In this document: positions 35,758-44,212 of the stretch, one piece after another
Numbering within the stretch: position 1 is the first letter of the stretch
Layout: every line of letters begins with the position of its first letter
Notes under the pieces: generated by a model
The model's input: only the letters and a program-made list of their open reading frames with translations
What the model was told of the DNA's origin: nothing
Databases searched by the model: none
Assembly: GCA_030765645.1 (NCBI GenBank)
Contig: JAVCCE010000059.1
Span: 62,001-126,000 of the forward strand
Reading direction: 5' to 3'
Length of the DNA: 64,000 bases
DNA from: Candidatus Hinthialibacter antarcticus
GTDB taxonomy: Bacteria; Hinthialibacterota; Hinthialibacteria; Hinthialibacterales; Hinthialibacteraceae
Program-made: the position numbers and the translations under genes

Positions 35758-37427
35758 TGCCATCTAATTTTATCCCTCTTCTTTATTTACTCCGTCTGCG
35801 CACGAAAGCGTGGTTTCGCCACACGCTCTATAGTTTCTTTTCGTTCAAGCGCGCGATTTTTGCAGTCGTTGCGTTGTGCATGATTACCTTATGGATGATT
35901 CCGATGTTGTTCATGGGAGAGATGCGCGGACTGCCGCAAGTGGAGCAGGTGCGCTTGATGATGCCGCCTTTCTTCTTGATGTTTTTTGTGATGAATTTAG
36001 TGACTGCACAAAAAGATATGGCGTTGAACTTTGAGCCGTGTGAGATTGGTTTTCTGTTCGCTGGGCCATTTTCACGGCGCGATTTGCTGTTTTATAAATT
36101 ATGCGATTTTATGATGAAGTTGACGTTTAGCGCGTTAATTTTTTCGGTGGTGGCGAAACAGTGGGTGGCGTATTGGTTTGTTTCGTTTGTCGGCTTTTTC
36201 TTGCTGATGGTGTTTATGACATTGCTTGACATCGTGGTTGTCTTGATGATGCAGAATGTTGTGATGGACCGTCGCGTGAAGTGGACGCTTTTTGGTATTA
36301 TCTCGGCTGTCATTGTTGCTTTTCTCTTGTTTGAATACAGCACGATTGAAACGCTGATTGTATCCGGCGACTTGAAACAACCATCTGACTATATCAAAGC
36401 ATTTCATGCGACCTGGCTTGGAACCATTGTATTGGCGCCGTTCCAGGTGTTCGCATATCTGATTACGTCGCGCTCCTTTTTCTTTGAATGGATTTACTAT
36501 GCGTCGATCGCATTGGCGATTAACGCCGGATTGGTCTCTCTGATTTTATTCTTTGATAAAAACTATATTGAAGTGTCTCTCGAAGTCAGCCAGCGTATGT
36601 ATACGCGCCGCAAAAAAGCCCTGCAGGGCGGGGTGTTAGGACAATCCAGTTCGGTCAAATCGGCGATTCGGGGCGTCCCTCGGCTGCCGTGGTGGGGCGG
36701 GGCGGGGCCGGTGGCATGGCGGCAGTTGACCAGCGCCTATCGTCAATGGCCTTCGTTGCTGCGGCTATTTCTCATCACAGCAATCTTTATGGGGCCGTTT
36801 CTGATCTTTTCCGGCTTTGGTTCAGGCGGGGCGATTGCCGGGCTGGCGGCTGTGTTTGGGTTTGCGTTTATATTTTTCCCACAGCAAATTCGTTTTGATT
36901 TCCGCAGTGACATCGACCAAATCGAGTGGCTGAAACAGATGCCGCTCAATCCATACGGCGTGGTTGCAGGTCAACTCCTTACGCCTTCGTTATTTTTGTT
37001 GTGCTTTGTTTTAGTATTGGGTTCGATCACTCTCATCACAGGAGAATGGATGATGTGGATCGGCATGTTATGTTTTTCCGTGCCCGGCGTCGTATTAATG
37101 CTTGAAATAGAAAACCTGTTTTTCTTGTTGTTCCCTGTGAGAATGCAGCCAAACTCTGCTGGCGATATTCAATTTTTAGGGCGCATCTATTTGATGATGC
37201 TCTTGAAGATGCTGGTCATCGTGATTTGCGGCGGGCTTTCGTTTGGCATTGGCTTTGGCGCCGCATCGGTTGTGCAGGGGCTGCTTCCTGCTTTGTCAGA
37301 CCTATTATTTTATATAATCTTAGCGAGCGTCGCTTGGGTTGGCTGCGTTTTGTGGATGCTGGTGTTGTTCGTGTGCACGGTTTGGGCGTATCAACGCTTT
37401 GATTTAAGCGCGGACCGTCCGGCATAA
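35757..37427 (+). CDS. ABC exporter permease
   Basis: About 556 residues with ten or more hydrophobic segments, grouped at 30-60, 75-95, 120-215 and 315-550. The pattern resembles the putative ABC exporter family (the ABC_export type often paired with this ATPase class). ATG 35757 overlaps the ATPase stop by one base; in-frame GTG 35754 is possible. A soluble loop (about 255-320) divides the two membrane halves and contains a basic YTRRKKAL stretch. Exported substrate unknown. Confidence 0.78.
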   Translation: MPSNFIPLLYLLRLRTKAWFRHTLYSFFSFKRAIFAVVALCMITLWMIPMLFMGEMRGLPQVEQVRLMMPPFFLMFFVMNLVTAQKDMALNFEPCEIGFLFAGPFSRRDLLFYKLCDFMMKLTFSALIFSVVAKQWVAYWFVSFVGFFLLMVFMTLLDIVVVLMMQNVVMDRRVKWTLFGIISAVIVAFLLFEYSTIETLIVSGDLKQPSDYIKAFHATWLGTIVLAPFQVFAYLITSRSFFFEWIYYASIALAINAGLVSLILFFDKNYIEVSLEVSQRMYTRRKKALQGGVLGQSSSVKSAIRGVPRLPWWGGAGPVAWRQLTSAYRQWPSLLRLFLITAIFMGPFLIFSGFGSGGAIAGLAAVFGFAFIFFPQQIRFDFRSDIDQIEWLKQMPLNPYGVVAGQLLTPSLFLLCFVLVLGSITLITGEWMMWIGMLCFSVPGVVLMLEIENLFFLLFPVRMQPNSAGDIQFLGRIYLMMLLKMLVIVICGGLSFGIGFGAASVVQGLLPALSDLLFYIILASVAWVGCVLWMLVLFVCTVWAYQRFDLSADRPA

Positions 37428-37468
37428 TTTTAGTGTTGATATCAATGATAAAGGAAAGAGAGGACGGA

Positions 37469-38143
37469 ATGAAAAGGCTTCACCTCATACTTGTTGCATT
37501 ATTGGTTTGCATGACCGCTGTCGCAAAAGACGCTTACGATACGACCAAATGGGAAAAAGACATTTCGAAGTTTGAGAAACAAGACCAGGAAAACAATATC
37601 AAAAATGTCGATGTGTTGTTTTTGGGCAGTTCAAGCATCCGTATGTGGAAAATCAAAAAATGGTTTCCTGAATTGAACGCTATCAACCGCGGCTTCGGCG
37701 GGTCGCAGATCGAAGACAGCATTTATTATTTTGATCGCTTGGTTACGCCCTATCAGCCAAAAGTCATCGTGTTCTATGCGGGAGACAACGACGTCGGTTC
37801 AGGCAAAAGCCCGCAACGTGTGTTTAACGATTTCAAAACATTTATCCATCTGATGAAAACCAAGGCGCCCGGCTCGCGCCTGATTTATGTCGCGATCAAG
37901 CCAAGCATCAAACGCTGGAACCTGATTGACGAAGTGCGCGAAACCAACAAGATGATTCATCAGTATTGCGTAAAAAAATCCAACTTGGAATTTTTCAACA
38001 TTGATCCTCCCATGATTGGCCCCGATGGACACCCCCGCAAGGAAATTTTTCTTGAAGACGGGCTGCATTTGAATGAAGACGGCTATCAATTGTGGTCATC
38101 AATGCTGTATCCAAAGATTGAGCGTATGCTCAAAAAGGGCTAG
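37469..38143 (+). CDS. Exported SGNH/GDSL hydrolase
   Basis: 224 residues. Signal peptide MKRLHLILVALLVCMTAVA, then SGNH blocks: VLFLGSSSIRMW (nucleophile Ser), NRGFGGSQIED (Gly), VIVFYAGDNDVGSG (GxND, Asn) and FLEDGLHLNEDGYQLW (Asp/His). It fits the lipase/acylhydrolase class seen with ABC exporters of surface lipids or glycans. ATG 37469 is chosen because GAGAGGA precedes it and the signal peptide begins there; the frame is open from 37433. It lies 41 bases after the permease gene and may share its transcript. Confidence 0.85.
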   Translation: MKRLHLILVALLVCMTAVAKDAYDTTKWEKDISKFEKQDQENNIKNVDVLFLGSSSIRMWKIKKWFPELNAINRGFGGSQIEDSIYYFDRLVTPYQPKVIVFYAGDNDVGSGKSPQRVFNDFKTFIHLMKTKAPGSRLIYVAIKPSIKRWNLIDEVRETNKMIHQYCVKKSNLEFFNIDPPMIGPDGHPRKEIFLEDGLHLNEDGYQLWSSMLYPKIERMLKKG

Positions 38144-38216
38144 CCTGTAGTTGTGAGATGAAAGCAAATAGCCGAGCGATTTGCCCCAGTTGGTTGTGAG
38201 TTATAACCCACGTTCT

Positions 38217-38245
38217 ACACGCCTAAACGGAAAATTTAGGCGTGT
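38217..38245 (+). terminator. Likely terminator hairpin after the SGNH hydrolase gene
   Basis: ACACGCCTAAA (38217-38227) and TTTAGGCGTGT (38235-38245) form a perfect 11-bp stem with a 7-base loop. The following ATGTATTTTATGG is T-rich but not a clean U-tract, so termination is probable rather than certain. Confidence 0.55.
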
Positions 38246-38492
38246 ATGTATTTTATGGTTATTTATCAATGACTAATACAGTCAACTAATTGCCTAAAAA
38301 AAAGGAGGGATTCTTAAAAACATACATTGAAATTTTCTAGATAAACCTGTGTAACTATTTTTTTTATATAGACTTGCATTTTTTATCCGTTATTGAAAGT
38401 ATTTTGTAAATAAAATGATTAATTATATTGCATTTATCAAGTATATTAGAATTTTTTTTAGCACAAAAACTGCATTACGTCTTGATATGCTA

Positions 38493-38519
38493 TTTTAGCT
38501 ATTCTAGAATTTAGCTAAC
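38493..38519. promoter_or_regulatory. Palindromic operator candidate of the ArsR-type regulator
   Basis: TTTAGCTAT and ATTTAGCTAA flank the self-complementary centre ATTCTAGAAT (38501-38510), 15-40 bases before the ArsR start codon. AT-rich palindromes in this position are typical autoregulatory ArsR sites. ATTTAGCTAA recurs exactly at 54096-54105 and TTTAGCTAT at 54352-54360, in the divergent region between the two large cytochrome operons. Confidence 0.5.
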
Positions 38520-38533
38520 ATTGGAGCTACATC

Positions 38534-38890
38534 ATGGAAAATGAATCAGCAGCGTTACAGATTGCAAATCCCGAATTTCGCCGCATGCTTGCCGAGCGCA
38601 TTCGCGCTCTCGCTGATCCCACTCGAATCCACCTGTTGCATTGTCTCATGCAGCAGGAATTATGTGTTCATGAACTCGCCGAAAGCGTCGAAAAAAGCCA
38701 GGCCACGGTTTCTAAACATCTGGCCATTTTATTTCGGCATGGGTTTGTTGGACAGCGAAAAGAAGGCGTACAGACGTTTTACAGCGTCGAAGGCGAGGGG
38801 CTTCAATTTTTCTGTCAGTACATGTGTGCATCGCTGAAAGAACACTTGGATAAAATGGCCTCATTTGGCGGGCCGACACTGGCGCTATAA
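38534..38890 (+). CDS. ArsR-family winged-helix regulator, possibly thiol-based
   Basis: 118 residues. ArsR helix-turn-helix core: ALADPTRIHLLHCL, ELAESVEKSQATVSKHLAIL, and the wing GFVGQRKEGVQTFYSVEG. Cysteines at 37 and 44 (helix 2-3 region) and 94 and 98 (last helix, FFCQYMC) lie roughly where BigR/SqrR-type redox or sulfide sensors place their disulfide pair. The metal-site ELCVCDL of classical ArsR is only partly kept (ELCVHEL). GGAG precedes ATG 38534. It is followed by multiheme genes on the same strand, so it probably controls respiratory electron flow. Confidence 0.85.
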   Translation: MENESAALQIANPEFRRMLAERIRALADPTRIHLLHCLMQQELCVHELAESVEKSQATVSKHLAILFRHGFVGQRKEGVQTFYSVEGEGLQFFCQYMCASLKEHLDKMASFGGPTLAL

Positions 38891-38967
38891 GAAGACCACA
38901 TTGTAAGCATTAGCGGTTTGTTATTGCGGACCGCTTTATATAAAGGAGTGTGGAAAGGAATTTCATC

Positions 38968-40494
38968 ATGGCAAAGCACCTATGTATTATTGGAGCGTTC
39001 GTATTGGTATGCAGTTTAGGATTACCGGTATTCGCCCAAATGGATCACTCGTTCCTGATCCAAAATTATGAGGGAGCGAAAACCTGTGAAACTTGTCACG
39101 CTGGAACCGTCGAGCACATCCAATCAACGGTCCACTACAAGTTTGAGTCGCCCGTGCCTGAAGGCTATTTGTTTGAGGAAGACGGCGTGACGCCGCACGA
39201 AACCGAAGTCTCGGGTAAATTATGGAAATTATGCGGATTTCCGACGACTGTTCCCCAATTTAACTGGATGGGCAACCTGAAAGACGACCCCACCACTCCG
39301 CATATTGATAAGCCGGGTGGATGCGCCAAGTGCCACATCGGCGTTGGTTACAAGCCGTATTCCGCGACAGGGTTGGATACGCCAGCCGAAAATGAAACCT
39401 ATAATGTTGATTGTCTTGTCTGCCACGCGGAAAACTATTCGCGCAAATTATATGCAGGCGAAATGAACGGCGCCGCAGTGGTGATGGCGGCCCCGATTGT
39501 TGACGGCGCGTTGGATTTCAGCGGTATGACCGAAGCGGCCAAGACGGTCGGTAAACCCAAGTCGGAATATTGCAATCGCTGCCACGCGGCTGCTGGCGGC
39601 GGCAAGGTTGCGCTTGACGACATGGAATATAGTTTCAAACGCGGTTCGATTTATGATGAAGATCATGATGTTCACGCTGCGGCGGGCATGGCATGCACCG
39701 ATTGCCACTCGCTTCGTGAATTTAAAGGCGACCATCGCACCAAACGCAACCCCAATAATGATCTGTATGCGTTTGATACATTGGTTGAAGATCAAATGTG
39801 CCTCAGCTGCCATAGCGAAACCCCACACGAAGAAGGCTCGCGCTATAACGAACACGCCGGGTTCATTTCTTGCACGGGCTGCCACGCGACTTCAGAAGGC
39901 GGCGCGATTCGTAAAGACTTCGCCGTCACCACCGAACCAAACGCAGACGATCCTCTCGGCTTGTATGGCGTGAAGGTTGAGTTTGCTGACGATAATTTCC
40001 AACTCGATTTCCATTGGTTTAACGGTACCGTTAAAGGCGAAATCGAACCAAACGGCTCAAAAGGCAACGGCAAGATTTATCCTTACAAAACGGTTGCGTT
40101 CAATCAGCCGGTTGATGCAAACGGCCATCCGGTTCCATTAAAATGGGGCGTGATGTTCAAGACCGGCAACCTGCAAGAAGCGCTGAATCAGGGATTGGCT
40201 GCCTACAACGCGATGATAACCGATGAAATCCTCGCGACGACCACTTTGCCGCCGGTTCCAGGCGAATTCGCTGGCTTCAAAGAAAGCGAATGCGTATTTA
40301 GCATCAGCCACGGCATCACCAAAGAAAAAGCGCTGAACTGCACATGCTGCCACAGCGAAAACAGCGTGTTGAATTATGAATCGCTGGGCTTCACCGCTCA
40401 AGAAGCCACAACTTTGAAATCGTTCAACTTTGGCGACGATTGCGTACGCAGCGTCCCCGCTGCAGGCATCGACCAGTGGACGTTGTTCCGGTAA
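38968..40494 (+). CDS. Exported octaheme cytochrome c (OTR/HAO-like)
   Basis: 508 residues, signal peptide about 1-24, eight CxxCH sites in order: CETCH, CAKCH, CLVCH, CNRCH, CTDCH, CLSCH, CTGCH, CTCCH. The gap of about 170 residues before the last site and the sequence SISHGITKEKALNCTCCHSE resemble the octaheme tetrathionate reductase/hydroxylamine oxidoreductase-like superfamily, whose members reduce tetrathionate, nitrite or hydroxylamine. The substrate cannot be decided. ATG 38968 is preferred: AAGGAA sits 7 bases upstream and the signal starts there. A small inverted repeat (AGCGGT/ACCGCT, 38912-38935) lies in the gap after the ArsR gene. A terminator follows. Confidence 0.82.
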   Translation: MAKHLCIIGAFVLVCSLGLPVFAQMDHSFLIQNYEGAKTCETCHAGTVEHIQSTVHYKFESPVPEGYLFEEDGVTPHETEVSGKLWKLCGFPTTVPQFNWMGNLKDDPTTPHIDKPGGCAKCHIGVGYKPYSATGLDTPAENETYNVDCLVCHAENYSRKLYAGEMNGAAVVMAAPIVDGALDFSGMTEAAKTVGKPKSEYCNRCHAAAGGGKVALDDMEYSFKRGSIYDEDHDVHAAAGMACTDCHSLREFKGDHRTKRNPNNDLYAFDTLVEDQMCLSCHSETPHEEGSRYNEHAGFISCTGCHATSEGGAIRKDFAVTTEPNADDPLGLYGVKVEFADDNFQLDFHWFNGTVKGEIEPNGSKGNGKIYPYKTVAFNQPVDANGHPVPLKWGVMFKTGNLQEALNQGLAAYNAMITDEILATTTLPPVPGEFAGFKESECVFSISHGITKEKALNCTCCHSENSVLNYESLGFTAQEATTLKSFNFGDDCVRSVPAAGIDQWTLFR

Positions 40495-40520
40495 GCAGTA
40501 AACAATGCCAGTGAGAATTA

Positions 40521-40557
40521 GACTCCCCGGGCGGATATCGTTCGGGGAGTTTTTTTT
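40521..40557 (+). terminator. Rho-independent terminator after the octaheme gene
   Basis: ACTCCCCG (40522-40529) pairs with CGGGGAGT (40543-40550), followed by TTTTTTT to 40557. It separates the octaheme gene from the pentaheme gene, so the latter probably has its own promoter or relies on read-through. Confidence 0.9.
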
Positions 40558-40647
40558 AAATCCATGAAGCGAGTAGAATTGTACCTATACCTTTCGCAGC
40601 GAAAGATCAAATCGTTTGAGATGGGTTCTAATTATTGGAGATGGTTT

Positions 40648-42333
40648 ATGTTTCGTTCTGGTCTTACTTTTTTATTCATCGCTTCGTTATTACTGATTTT
40701 GGTTTCCAATCCATCAGCGCAGACTTTGCCGACCGAAGCGACTTCGTTAATGGTCGGCTCCGGCAACTGTGCGCTCTGTCATCAGAACCTGATTGACGCC
40801 GCCGGAAACGACGTATCCATCGACGCCCATTGGCGCTCGACCATGATGGCCAACAGCGCGCGCGATCCATTCTTTATCGCGAAAGTCAGCACGGAGGTCG
40901 CTCGCTTCCCCGCGTTGCGCGACGTGATCGAAGACAAGTGCGCCAAGTGCCATTTCGGCATGGCGCATGAACAGGCGCTGGCTGACGGCGCGGCGACGCA
41001 TATTTTAGAGGATGGTTTTACCAATCCCGATAACCCGTACCATGCAATCGGCATGGACGGCGTGTCGTGTGCGTTGTGTCACCAAATTCAACCAGACGGA
41101 TTAGGCGAACCGGATTCGTTCAGCGGCGGCTATGTGATTGATGACGCAAGGGTCAAACCAGACCGCATTATTTTTGGTCCTTACAGCAATCCGTTGATCA
41201 ATCCCATGCGCAATATCAGTCAATTTACGCCTGAATTGGGCGAGCATCTTACAGAATCAAAACTGTGCGCGTCTTGCCATACGCTCTACACGCCGACAGT
41301 GAATGACGCGGGCGAGGTGATTGGCGAATTTCCCGAGCAGACAATTTACCTGGAGTGGCTGCATAGCGCGTATGCAGACGGCGAGGGTGACGATGATAAG
41401 AGTTGCCAGGATTGCCACATGCCTCACGCCGAGGGAGGCGTCAGAATTTCCAACATCCCGCCTCATGCGGCGGCGCGCTCTCCATTCAGCCAACATCAAT
41501 TTGTCGGCGGCAATGTAAGTATGCTGGAGATACTCAGAGATAACGGTGATGAACTCAATGTGACCGCAACAAGCGGGCAGTTTGACGCAACCATTGAACG
41601 CGTCGTAAACCAACTGCAACAATCCAGCGCGGAAGTTGTGATTGATAATGTGCAGGGAGGGGACAAACTGCGAGTGTTTCTGACAGTCCTTAATCACACG
41701 GGCCATAAATTCCCGGCGGGCTATCCTTCTCGCCGCGCATGGATCCATTTCAAATTAATCGACGGCGCCGGCGCAGTCGTTTTTGAATCGGGCCGCCCGC
41801 TTGAAGACGGTCGTATCGAAGGCGCTGACAGCGATTTTGAAGACTCCGAACCCAAAATTGAAATGCATTATCCTGCGATCAGTCAACAAGAGGATGTTCA
41901 GATTTATGAAACGGTTTTTCAGGATTCAAATCTGAATATAACCCAAACGCTTCTACTGGCGGACAGGTACGCAAAAGACAATCGTATCCCACCGCTTGGG
42001 TTTGATTCGCTCAATGTGCCAGACGATATTAAACCTGACCGAATTACAACTCACGATAGCGGGTATGGAAGCGGGTATGGAAATGGGAAGGATGAAATCT
42101 TTTATACGATTGATTGGTCTGGCTTCGAAGGCCCGTTCAGCGTAGAAGCGGAACTGCTCTATCAATCAATTGCCCATCCCTACATTCGCGACATGCAGGC
42201 GTATGACACGCCAGAGGCAGCAGCGTTTTTGCGATATTATGAGGCTCTCGAACAAAAGTATGTGGTTTGCTCAAACGCCCGCATGGAAGGCATCGTGAAG
42301 GAAACATCTGTTCGTGATTGGCCGCAACGTTGA
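40648..42333 (+). CDS. Exported pentaheme cytochrome c with beta-sandwich domain
   Basis: 561 residues, signal peptide about 1-24. Five CxxCH sites in the first half: CALCH, CAKCH, CALCH, CASCH, CQDCH. The second half has no heme motif but carries LNHTGHKFPAGYPSRRAW, a conserved stretch of multiheme cytochromes whose C-terminal domain is a beta-sandwich, and whose His may be a distal heme ligand. Likely a periplasmic electron carrier or reductase. ATG 40648 has GGAG 7 bases upstream; the frame is open from 40564. A hairpin repeat follows the stop. Confidence 0.82.
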   Translation: MFRSGLTFLFIASLLLILVSNPSAQTLPTEATSLMVGSGNCALCHQNLIDAAGNDVSIDAHWRSTMMANSARDPFFIAKVSTEVARFPALRDVIEDKCAKCHFGMAHEQALADGAATHILEDGFTNPDNPYHAIGMDGVSCALCHQIQPDGLGEPDSFSGGYVIDDARVKPDRIIFGPYSNPLINPMRNISQFTPELGEHLTESKLCASCHTLYTPTVNDAGEVIGEFPEQTIYLEWLHSAYADGEGDDDKSCQDCHMPHAEGGVRISNIPPHAAARSPFSQHQFVGGNVSMLEILRDNGDELNVTATSGQFDATIERVVNQLQQSSAEVVIDNVQGGDKLRVFLTVLNHTGHKFPAGYPSRRAWIHFKLIDGAGAVVFESGRPLEDGRIEGADSDFEDSEPKIEMHYPAISQQEDVQIYETVFQDSNLNITQTLLLADRYAKDNRIPPLGFDSLNVPDDIKPDRITTHDSGYGSGYGNGKDEIFYTIDWSGFEGPFSVEAELLYQSIAHPYIRDMQAYDTPEAAAFLRYYEALEQKYVVCSNARMEGIVKETSVRDWPQR

Positions 42334-42345
42334 TGAATAGATAAT

Positions 42346-42381
42346 AACAACCCCGCCGCCGGAACGATCCAGCGGCGGGGT
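42346..42381. repeat. 36-bp hairpin repeat, copy 1 (bidirectional terminator)
   Basis: CCCCGCCGC (42351-42359) pairs with GCGGCGGGG (42372-42380); inside, GGA pairs with TCC around an ACGA loop. It differs from 45848-45883 at one position of 36, in the same orientation. It lies between two convergent genes; read on the minus strand the stem is followed by TTGTTATTATC, so it can end the leftward alpha/beta hydrolase transcript. Confidence 0.8.
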
Positions 42382-42395
42382 CGCAATTCGATTTT

Positions 42396-43385
42396 CTATG
42401 TATTGTCTGAGAGATTCACATTGCTTTTTAGGAAGTACAGCATACGCCCCGCAATGAAATCAACATCTTCTTCAAGCGCAAAATGCCCTGTGTCAAGCAG
42501 GTGGATTTCCACATTTTTCAGATCGCGTTTGTAGGGGTACGCGCCGTCAGCAGGGAAGATGTAGTCGTTCTTGCCCCACACAATTAACATCGGCGGTTGA
42601 TAGTCGCGAAAATACTTCTGCCACTTGGGGTACAACTTCGGGTTTGAGCCGTAGTCATAGAACATCTGCAACTGAATCTCCTGGCTGCCGGGGCGGTCTA
42701 ATAATGGTTGGTCAACCCGCCAGTTGTCCGGGCTGATTGCATCGGGATTGCGAACGCCATCGGTGTATTGCCATTTGGTTGCATCCAAGGTCAGTAGTTT
42801 TCGTAGTGCGTTGGCGTTTTCTTCGCTGCGGTCTTTCCAAAAGGCTTTGATCGGGTCCCAAAATTCTTTGAGGCCTTCATCGTATGCGTTTCCATTTTGC
42901 ACGATGATTGATTCAATGCGCTCTGGATATTTCGCCGCGAGACGAAAGCCGACCGGGGCGCCGTAGTCCATCACATACAGGCTAAATGTTTCAATTTGTT
43001 TAGCAGCCAAAAATTGATCGACAATCTTCGCCAGATGATCAAACGTATATTCAAATTCATCGACTGCCGGCGCCGAACTATTGCCATAGCCAGGATAATC
43101 AGGCGCAAGCACATGGTATTGCTCTGCAAGTTTTGGAATCAGATTTCGATACATGTGCGACGAAGTCGGAAAGCCGTGCAGCAGTAACACCGTTGGCGCT
43201 TGCTTTGGGCCGGCTTCACGATAGAAGATGTCTAAACCTTCAATTTCCACCGTTTTGTATTGAACTTGCTGAGCGAACGGTTGCTGTTCTGTCGCAAGGG
43301 CGTTTTTCCCCGTGTTTAAGGTGACGAAACATGCTGCGATAAACACAAAAACGATTTGCTTGTGAGACTTTGTAAACATCTTCAT
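42396..43385 (-). CDS. Exported alpha/beta hydrolase (haloalkane dehalogenase/epoxide hydrolase-like)
   Basis: 329 residues, signal peptide about 1-31. Core motifs: [20 protein letters not shown] (HG-x-P oxyanion region), [12 protein letters not shown], nucleophile elbow [11 protein letters not shown] with Asp 140 instead of Ser, and [12 protein letters not shown] with the catalytic His. An Asp nucleophile marks the haloalkane dehalogenase/epoxide hydrolase branch. A signal peptide is unusual for these enzymes and suggests a periplasmic or secreted role. ATG 43385 has AGGAAC upstream; the frame is open to 43460. It follows the AhpD-like gene by 62 bases and probably shares its sigma-54 promoter. 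Confidence 0.82.
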   Translation of the reverse strand: MKMFTKSHKQIVFVFIAACFVTLNTGKNALATEQQPFAQQVQYKTVEIEGLDIFYREAGPKQAPTVLLLHGFPTSSHMYRNLIPKLAEQYHVLAPDYPGYGNSSAPAVDEFEYTFDHLAKIVDQFLAAKQIETFSLYVMDYGAPVGFRLAAKYPERIESIIVQNGNAYDEGLKEFWDPIKAFWKDRSEENANALRKLLTLDATKWQYTDGVRNPDAISPDNWRVDQPLLDRPGSQEIQLQMFYDYGSNPKLYPKWQKYFRDYQPPMLIVWGKNDYIFPADGAYPYKRDLKNVEIHLLDTGHFALEEDVDFIAGRMLYFLKSNVNLSDNT

Positions 43386-43447
43386 TATGGTGTTCCTTTC
43401 ACATCTTAGTTTGGTTAATAGAACTTGATTGCGGTTTGACAAGCGCT

Positions 43448-44017
43448 CTAGCAACTGCATGCGGCGGCTTTTTTAGGCGTTTTAATCGCCGCAGCAAGGG
43501 GGAAGTCAATGTCTGTTTCTGCGATGTGGTTGAAGTAATTGGTGAAGAGGTTGAGCGAAATATTGGCGATGATTTCAGCGATCTCTTCATCGGAATACCC
43601 AGCGGATTGTAATTGCTTGAATTCATCATCTGATATGAATCCGCGCTTTTCCGCGACGCGTTTTGAAAATTGAAGCGCGGCCTCGGTTTTTGGATTGGAT
43701 GAAGTCGCCTGACGGTTGTCGAGAATTTCCTCTTGACTCAATCCCAGCATTTTTCCAATGGCTGAATGAGCGGACAAACAATACTCGCACTGGTTGGTTT
43801 GACTTACGACCAGGGCAATTTGCTCGCGAAGGGTTGGGGTAAGCACACCCCCCGCTAATGCTCCACTAAAGTCCAGATAGGCTTGTAAGACCGCTGGGGA
43901 ATTGGCGAATGTCCTGATTAAATTTGGGATCATTCCAAGTTTACTATTCACTGCATCCAACATTTCTTTGACTTTTCCATTGGTTGTTTCTGGCTGAACC
44001 GCTTTAAGCCTTGGCAT
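43448..44017 (-). CDS. AhpD/carboxymuconolactone decarboxylase-family peroxidase-like protein
   Basis: 189 residues. The active-site motif [18 protein letters not shown] supplies the CxxC pair and the proton-relay His of AhpD-like alkylhydroperoxidases. The context [18 protein letters not shown] is typical of the CMD family, and the C-terminal [18 protein letters not shown] is also characteristic. It may reduce peroxides or act on a small metabolite. It ends in ACSC, a second cysteine pair. ATG 44017 has GGAGA upstream. First gene of a two-gene unit with the alpha/beta hydrolase; divergent from the sigma-54 activator. Confidence 0.88.
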   Translation of the reverse strand: MPRLKAVQPETTNGKVKEMLDAVNSKLGMIPNLIRTFANSPAVLQAYLDFSGALAGGVLTPTLREQIALVVSQTNQCEYCLSAHSAIGKMLGLSQEEILDNRQATSSNPKTEAALQFSKRVAEKRGFISDDEFKQLQSAGYSDEEIAEIIANISLNLFTNYFNHIAETDIDFPLAAAIKTPKKAAACSC

Positions 44018-44065
44018 GATCTATCTCCATTACTGTTTGTGGTGTGTTTCTATACTGTCTCTATC

Positions 44066-44081
44066 TGCATTTGCTGTGCCA
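44066..44081 (-). promoter_or_regulatory. Sigma-54 (-24/-12) promoter for the AhpD-hydrolase unit
   Basis: On the minus strand the sequence is TGGCACAGCAAATGCA, matching the consensus TGGCAC-n5-TTGCW, with the key GG and GC doublets at the right spacing. Transcription would start near 44055, about 38 bases before ATG 44017. The divergent gene encodes a sigma-54 activator. Confidence 0.8.
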
Positions 44082-44157
44082 AACAGGTTTTGAATTGTAA
44101 GGGCAATGAATACAAGTGATTGCGTTGGTTTTGTTGAAATGGATTCCGTGACGGAAT

Positions 44158-44201
44158 TTCGTTGTTAACGAATTTTCGTTTCTGTCCAACGAAATATCGT
44201 T
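44158..44201. promoter_or_regulatory. Clustered TTCGTT/AACGAA sites, candidate activator-binding region
   Basis: Alternating half-sites: TTCGTT 44158-44163, AACGAA 44167-44172, TTCGTT 44175-44180, AACGAA 44188-44193, TCGTT 44197-44201. They lie 100-145 bases upstream of the predicted sigma-54 start, the usual distance for an upstream activator sequence, and overlap the region just before the activator gene, where TATAAT (44201-44206) sits 7 bases from its ATG. Autorepression is therefore plausible. Confidence 0.65.
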
Positions 44202-44212
44202 ATAATTGGCGG

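Larger units (their letters stand above)
38144..38533. other. 390-base AT-rich intergenic region before the ArsR gene
   Basis: It contains a terminator-like hairpin (38217-38245), an isolated AAGGAGGG (about 38302-38309) with no usable start codon after it, long A/T runs, and the palindromic operator candidate next to the ArsR start. No gene is supported. The high A+T content marks the left border of the multiheme locus. Confidence 0.6.

Noticed and set aside
38295-38345. A small gene after the AAGGAGGG at about 38302
   Set aside because: No ATG or GTG follows at a usable distance; the nearest TTG frame stops after a few codons.
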